Origin: CAJXNP01 sp050305935
GTDB taxonomy: Bacteria; Bacteroidota; Bacteroidia; Cytophagales; Cyclobacteriaceae
NCBI GenBank assembly: GCA_050305935.1
Contig: JBNLGG010000112.1
Span: 1 to 8,029, forward strand
Direction: 5' to 3'
DNA: 8,029 bases
Part shown: positions 4,525 to 8,029 of the stretch, piece after piece
Layout of the letters: each line of letters opens with the position of its first letter
Numbering within the stretch: position 1 is the first letter of the stretch
Notes under the pieces: model-generated
The model's input: only the letters and a program-made list of their open reading frames with translations
Databases searched by the model: none
Told to the model about the DNA's origin: nothing
Program-made: the position numbers and the translations under genes

Positions 4525-6462
4525 TCAGGTCAGGGGCAACACTTCGATAGGTTCATTTCGGCCCTTAATACTCACTTTCTTAAATTCGATGCCGTTCAAA
4601 TGAAAATCTGGAAGGTGCTCCACTACTTCTTTTGAAATCAAAATCGGTGTTTGCAATTCCTTCGTGAGCTGCTCTATTCTTGCCGCTGAGATCACCGTGT
4701 TCCCGGTGATGCTGTATTGCTTTCGTTCTTCAGTGCCCACATTGCCAGTTACTACATTTCCCGCATGTAGTCCGATTCCCACTTTAGTAGGTGGGATTTC
4801 ATTGGAACTTATCCTGGTTTCAAGTTTATGGACAATTTCCTTTGCCGCGTTTACTGCATTTTGACAATCATTGTCGTGGGATATCGGTGCTCCAAACGTC
4901 GCCATAAACCCATCCCCCAGCAATTGATTGATGACTCCATGATGTTTTTCCACCGTGTCGATCATAAAGCCAAACACGTCATTTTGGTATTGAATGATCT
5001 CTTCAGGTTTTTTTGTTTCGACGAAGGGGGTAAAGTCCCGGATGTCAAGGAACATGACGCATACAAATCGTTGTTCGATTTTATTGGAAATCTCTTCCTT
5101 TAGTAGTGCGGTTGCTACTGCCCCGGATACCTGCTGGTTGAGCAGGGTCTTTATTTTCTTTTCAGCTATTTCCAACTGCGACTTGGTCTGATCCAAATCA
5201 GAATAGGCTTGTTGTAGTTTTTGATGATCGCGCTTTTTGTTTTTGTACAATAAATAAAAAGCAATGGCAAGACCAATTAACAAGACTGCACCAACAAGCA
5301 GATTGTTTCTGAACTTGGTTTGTCTCACCACCTCAGCTTCGCTTTGTGCTATTTTTAATTGCGCAATTTCCTGGTCCTGCTTGAGTAGCGTGACCTCCTG
5401 CTGGATGCGTTCCTGCTCCAGCAGTGCCAGCTCCTTCGCACGTTCCTCCTCTTCATACTTATTTTGCAGCTCGGTGTACAGTTTATAGTACTCCAGGGAT
5501 TTTTCAAAATCCTGTTCGTTTTCCAGCTTTTCGGCTATTCTCCTTAACTCTTCCTTGGTGTCTTTCTGTGACAGATTAATCGAGTCGATCTTTGTTTCAA
5601 TCTCTTTATTGGCAATGTTCAGGTTGTTTTGAACTTTTATCGGGATGGCTTGGTGGGCTTTTTTGATGGCCAGGGCGTTATCTATCTTTTCATTGATCAA
5701 TTCAAGTGATGTATTGTCACCGGTCTTTGTAAAGTCTTGTTTGGCGAGTGCAAAGTAGTTCAAGGCATCGTCGTAATGCGTTGCTTTGACATACAGGTCG
5801 CCAATGTGGACCCGCAAGCTTGTGATCTGGCGGCTGTCTCCTTTGTTTCGGAGCAGGTTGATGGCTTTCTGGTAGGCGTCAATGGCTTCCAGGTAGAGAC
5901 CGGATTTTTCCTTTGACTCGCCGGTTTTCAGGGTACTGTTGATGGTGACATCATCAGTGGTTTCGTTGATCATTTCCCCGATCTTCATATTGCCAAAAGT
6001 CTTCTTGAAAAAGGTGCCATCCACTGCTTTTTCATCTTCGCGGGCAATGACATCAATGCGGGCCAGGTATTCATCAATTTCTGAAATATATTGATCAACG
6101 TTAAGCTTTTCAAATTCCATTTTCGCAGTAATGAGTGCATTTTTTGATTCCAGGTATTGTTCCCGTTCAAAATAGGCTTTGCCGAGTATCAGATAACTAA
6201 GCGGTCTAAGGACTAGATCTTTCTGTTCGATCAATGTATTCGAAGACTGGATCACATTGTCTGCAAGATCGGCAGCTTGTTTGGCATATTTGACCGCCTT
6301 TTTGGTATCCTGGTGAAGGTATCCCTCCGCTAGTTTGATGAGCGTTTCCAGTTTCTCCTTTCCATATTGGTTTTCAACGGTACTTTCCAGCGAAGTCAGC
6401 GATTGGCAAAAAGTGCCAATGGGTAGTATGACGATTAAGAGAATGTGAAGTACCTGGCGCAT
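4525..6462 (-). CDS. TPR-sensor transmembrane class III adenylate/guanylate cyclase-like protein
   Basis: The protein is 645 residues. A signal peptide (1-20, cut near FCQ/S) is followed by helical TPR-like repeats (about 35-130 and 183-265), then a long coiled coil (about 295-380, rich in E/Q/K). One membrane helix (about 388-406) leads to a signalling helix (410-445) and a class III nucleotidyl cyclase domain (about 464-645). The TPR part should be periplasmic and the cyclase cytoplasmic, a one-piece receptor. Metal-binding Asp473 (FLDIRDF) and Asp517 (LGDGFM) are present, as is Arg595. The usual substrate Lys is Gln513, the Asp/Thr site is Ser584, and the transition-state Asn is Ile591. 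It may therefore be active with altered chemistry, or serve as a regulator. Its product, cAMP or cGMP, cannot be told. The stop abuts the DUF456 stop. Confidence 0.9.
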   Translation of the reverse strand: MRQVLHILLIVILPIGTFCQSLTSLESTVENQYGKEKLETLIKLAEGYLHQDTKKAVKYAKQAADLADNVIQSSNTLIEQKDLVLRPLSYLILGKAYFEREQYLESKNALITAKMEFEKLNVDQYISEIDEYLARIDVIAREDEKAVDGTFFKKTFGNMKIGEMINETTDDVTINSTLKTGESKEKSGLYLEAIDAYQKAINLLRNKGDSRQITSLRVHIGDLYVKATHYDDALNYFALAKQDFTKTGDNTSLELINEKIDNALAIKKAHQAIPIKVQNNLNIANKEIETKIDSINLSQKDTKEELRRIAEKLENEQDFEKSLEYYKLYTELQNKYEEEERAKELALLEQERIQQEVTLLKQDQEIAQLKIAQSEAEVVRQTKFRNNLLVGAVLLIGLAIAFYLLYKNKKRDHQKLQQAYSDLDQTKSQLEIAEKKIKTLLNQQVSGAVATALLKEEISNKIEQRFVCVMFLDIRDFTPFVETKKPEEIIQYQNDVFGFMIDTVEKHHGVINQLLGDGFMATFGAPISHDNDCQNAVNAAKEIVHKLETRISSNEIPPTKVGIGLHAGNVVTGNVGTEERKQYSITGNTVISAARIEQLTKELQTPILISKEVVEHLPDFHLNGIEFKKVSIKGRNEPIEVLPLT

Positions 6463-6568
6463 ACTTTATTTTTTAATATCAATAAAATTAGAGTTTTTAA
6501 CGGCAAGAAAATAAGTTTTATCCGTTGGAGGTAAATAAATTATTTAATTTGGAAAAAAATTGACCGTT
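6463..6568. promoter_or_regulatory. Divergent promoter region with AT-rich dyad
   Basis: This 106-base very A/T-rich gap separates the cyclase and DUF1304 starts. TAAATAA (6532-6538) and TTATTTA (6540-6546) form a perfect dyad around one base. On the + strand TTAATTTG (6544-6551) is one mismatch from TAnnTTTG, ending 17 bases before ATG6569. On the - strand TAATTTTA (complement of 6483-6490) is also one mismatch away, about 21 bases before the cyclase ATG. TAACGG at 6498-6503 faces inverted CCGTT copies at 6522-6526 and 6565-6569. All these are weak sequence matches. Confidence 0.3.
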
Positions 6569-6931
6569 ATGAAGCTACTGATTGATATCCTGATCGTTTT
6601 TGTTGCCCTTGAACACTTTGGTTTTCTTTGGATGGAGATGTTTGGCTGGACTACCCGTGCCAAAAAGGTCTTCCGTGGATTTCCCGATGACTATTTCGAA
6701 AAGACCAAAACCCTGGCGGCTAATCAGGGCCTGTACAACGGATTTTTAGCCGCAGGACTGGTTTGGTCACTGTTTGTCAATGATGCATTCTGGGCAAACC
6801 AAATTGCGATGTTTTTTCTTGGATGTGTGGCGGTAGCAGGAGTATTCGGCGCTTTTACGGCAAACAAAAAGATCTTTTTTATACAGGCACTACCTGCTAT
6901 TATTGCCGTCATACTGTTACTTTTTGTGTAA
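6569..6931 (+). CDS. DUF1304-family small membrane protein
   Basis: The protein is 120 residues from ATG6569; an in-frame TTG at 6560 adds only three residues and is less likely. Four membrane helices are expected: about 2-22, 50-68, 73-93 and 100-119. Motifs match DUF1304 (PF06993): ALEHFGFLWMEMFGW near the start, ANQGLYNGFLAAGLVW in helix two, GVFGAFTANKK after helix three, and QALPAIIAV in helix four. The length is usual for the family, which has no assigned biochemical role. It is divergent from the cyclase and followed by a 207-base gap, so it is probably a single-gene unit. Confidence 0.88.
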   Translation: MKLLIDILIVFVALEHFGFLWMEMFGWTTRAKKVFRGFPDDYFEKTKTLAANQGLYNGFLAAGLVWSLFVNDAFWANQIAMFFLGCVAVAGVFGAFTANKKIFFIQALPAIIAVILLLFV

Positions 6932-7042
6932 GGTAAAACCACCTTTACAACAACTTACAGTGAATTTTCTTCAGTTTTAAAATACACCCTTATTCCAGGG
7001 AGATATTTAAAAGATGAAAATGTTGAATCCGTTTTTTATGGA

Positions 7043-7074
7043 ATCTGATTGGCGACTGCATCTACCAATTAGAT
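7043..7074 (+). other. 10-bp hairpin in the DUF1304 to macroglobulin gap
   Basis: ATCTGATTGG (7043-7052) and CCAATTAGAT (7065-7074) pair over ten positions around a 12-base loop. The only imperfection is G-T at 7047/7070, which is a G-U wobble in the + strand RNA but a C-A mismatch in the - strand RNA. That favours a + strand transcript. No T-tract follows directly (a T run begins only at 7090), so it is not a standard terminator. It may be a leader or 3' end structure. Elsewhere in 6932-7138 I see no convincing gene. Confidence 0.4.
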
Positions 7075-7138
7075 CATAGTTCTCGTTACTTTTTATCGAA
7101 ATGAAAATTATGATGGGTAAATTGTCATACTAAACAAC

Positions 7139-8029
7139 ATGTCTATGCAGTCCTTTTTTCTTTATTCCATTCTGACCCTGATTTCTATTGCTTATTCTCA
7201 ACCTACCCAACACAATTCCTTCCCTGGTTTCGATTATGAAATGAAATGGAAGGAAGTACAAAACCTGGAGGAACGGCAGCTTCCAAAGTCGGCGTTTAAA
7301 GTCGTTGAGGAGATTTACCAGCAGGCTTCCAAAGAAAACAATTCCCCCCAACTGGTAAAGGCGGTTGTCCACATTCTGAAATTCAAAGAATATGAAGACG
7401 GAGATGCCTACGTGAGAAACCTCAACCGACTGGAAGATGAGGTGGAAAAGGCATCATTTCCAGCCAAGCCCATCCTTCGATCAATGCTGGCCGAAGTGTA
7501 CTGGAGCTATTATGAAAACAACCGATATCGATTCAGCCAGCGAACAAATACAGTAGATTTTGACAATAAAGACATCAGCACCTGGAGCCTCGAAAAGATT
7601 GTATCCGAAACGATTGCCAATTATCAGCTGTCCATTCAGGAACAGGAAAAGCTGAAAGAAATTAAGATAGATGATTTTGAGGAGATCCTGTTGGAAGGAA
7701 ATAAAATGGGTAGAGAAAGGCGGCCAACCCTTTACGACTTCCTGGCCCATCGTGCGCTGGATTTCTTTGCCAATCAGGAAGCTGACATTGTAAAACCAGC
7801 CTATGCTTTTGTGATCAATGATCCGGCTTACCTTAATGATGCGAGCGAATTTGTCACGTTGACGATAACCTCAGAAGATTCGCTTTCCCATCATTTTCAC
7901 GCCTTGAAAATTTACCAGGATCTGATTGAATTTCATCTGGAGGATTCGAAGAAGGAGGCGTTGTTTGATGTGGATTTGAAGCGAATTCTATTTGTCAGCC
8001 AACACCTGACCTCCGGAGGCAAGGAAGAA
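7139..8029 (+). CDS. Alpha-2-macroglobulin family protein, N-terminal part (3' partial)
   Basis: The frame is open from ATG7139 to the window end, giving 297 residues with no stop. A second ATG at 7145 is also possible. A signal peptide (about 1-20, cut near AYS/Q) is followed by an N-terminal helical region that I recognise from very large Bacteroidota alpha-2-macroglobulin/MG2 proteins: FDYEMKWKEV near 31-40, LPKSAFKVVEEIY (48-60), PAKPILRSMLAEVYWSYY (108-125), and the hallmark RPTLYDFLAHRALDFF (195-210). Full members are about 1,800-2,000 residues, so most of the gene is outside. They are exported envelope proteins thought to trap or bind proteases, although the thioester and bait regions cannot be checked here. 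No Shine-Dalgarno site is visible. Gene identity is from remembered family pattern, so the specific role is unsure. Confidence 0.82.
   Translation, partial: MSMQSFFLYSILTLISIAYSQPTQHNSFPGFDYEMKWKEVQNLEERQLPKSAFKVVEEIYQQASKENNSPQLVKAVVHILKFKEYEDGDAYVRNLNRLEDEVEKASFPAKPILRSMLAEVYWSYYENNRYRFSQRTNTVDFDNKDISTWSLEKIVSETIANYQLSIQEQEKLKEIKIDDFEEILLEGNKMGRERRPTLYDFLAHRALDFFANQEADIVKPAYAFVINDPAYLNDASEFVTLTITSEDSLSHHFHALKIYQDLIEFHLEDSKKEALFDVDLKRILFVSQHLTSGGKEE

Noticed and set aside
4664..5488. Several plus-strand open frames inside the cyclase gene
   Set aside because: All are Cys/Ser-rich shadows of the 645-residue minus-strand gene with no signal or motif.
6928..6948. GTAAGGT/ACCTTTAC hairpin after DUF1304
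   Set aside because: The stem has a bulged T and no T tract follows, so it is too weak to call as a terminator.
7014..7079. 21-codon open frame MKMLNPFF... with an AGGGAG upstream
   Set aside because: It is very short, its ribosome site is spaced about 12 bases away, and its codons overlap the hairpin at 7043-7074; no recognisable product.
7130..7750. Two minus-strand open frames over the macroglobulin N-terminus
   Set aside because: They are antisense to an open plus-strand frame with family motifs and show no start signals or recognisable domains.

Overview
The window looks like a Bacteroidota chromosome, most likely a Cytophagales-like relative (the order is inference). The evidence is a SprB-type repeat, a DUF5777 beta-barrel, YceI-family proteins, a TPR/class III cyclase receptor, a Bacteroidota-style alpha-2-macroglobulin N-terminus, mostly weak Shine-Dalgarno sites, and a TAnnTTTG-type -7 box. 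No tRNA, rRNA, CRISPR array, insertion sequence or phage gene was seen. The longest gap between genes is about 207 bases (6932-7138).

Left block (1-2804, all +) is a tight five-gene cluster for exported proteins. In order it holds: the 3' end of a protein with a SprB-like repeat and a CX4CH haem domain; a small lipoprotein with the same haem domain, whose start is out of frame with its body by one base; two tandem YceI-family paralogues (about 54% identical by hand count); and a DUF5777 outer-membrane beta-barrel. Gaps are 24, 11 and 21 bases, followed by a 14-base overlap, so co-transcription is likely. A periplasmic or surface assembly linking c-type haem proteins, isoprenoid-lipid (quinone-like) carriers and an outer-membrane barrel is an inference, not an established system. 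The cluster ends near a strong hairpin-plus-T-tract at 2882-2918.

Middle block (2934-4524): a PlsC-like acyltransferase (+) converges, with 4 bases of overlap, on a HEAT-like solenoid protein (-). A 71-base divergent region with a 9-bp inverted repeat leads to a DUF456 membrane protein (+).

Right block (4525-8029): a 645-residue membrane receptor (-), with periplasmic TPR repeats and a cytoplasmic class III nucleotidyl cyclase domain, abuts the DUF456 stop codon with no spacer. Several of its cyclase active-site positions are unusual. It is divergent from a DUF1304 membrane protein (+). After a gap containing a 10-bp hairpin comes the first 297 codons of a large alpha-2-macroglobulin-family protein (+), which runs off the window end.
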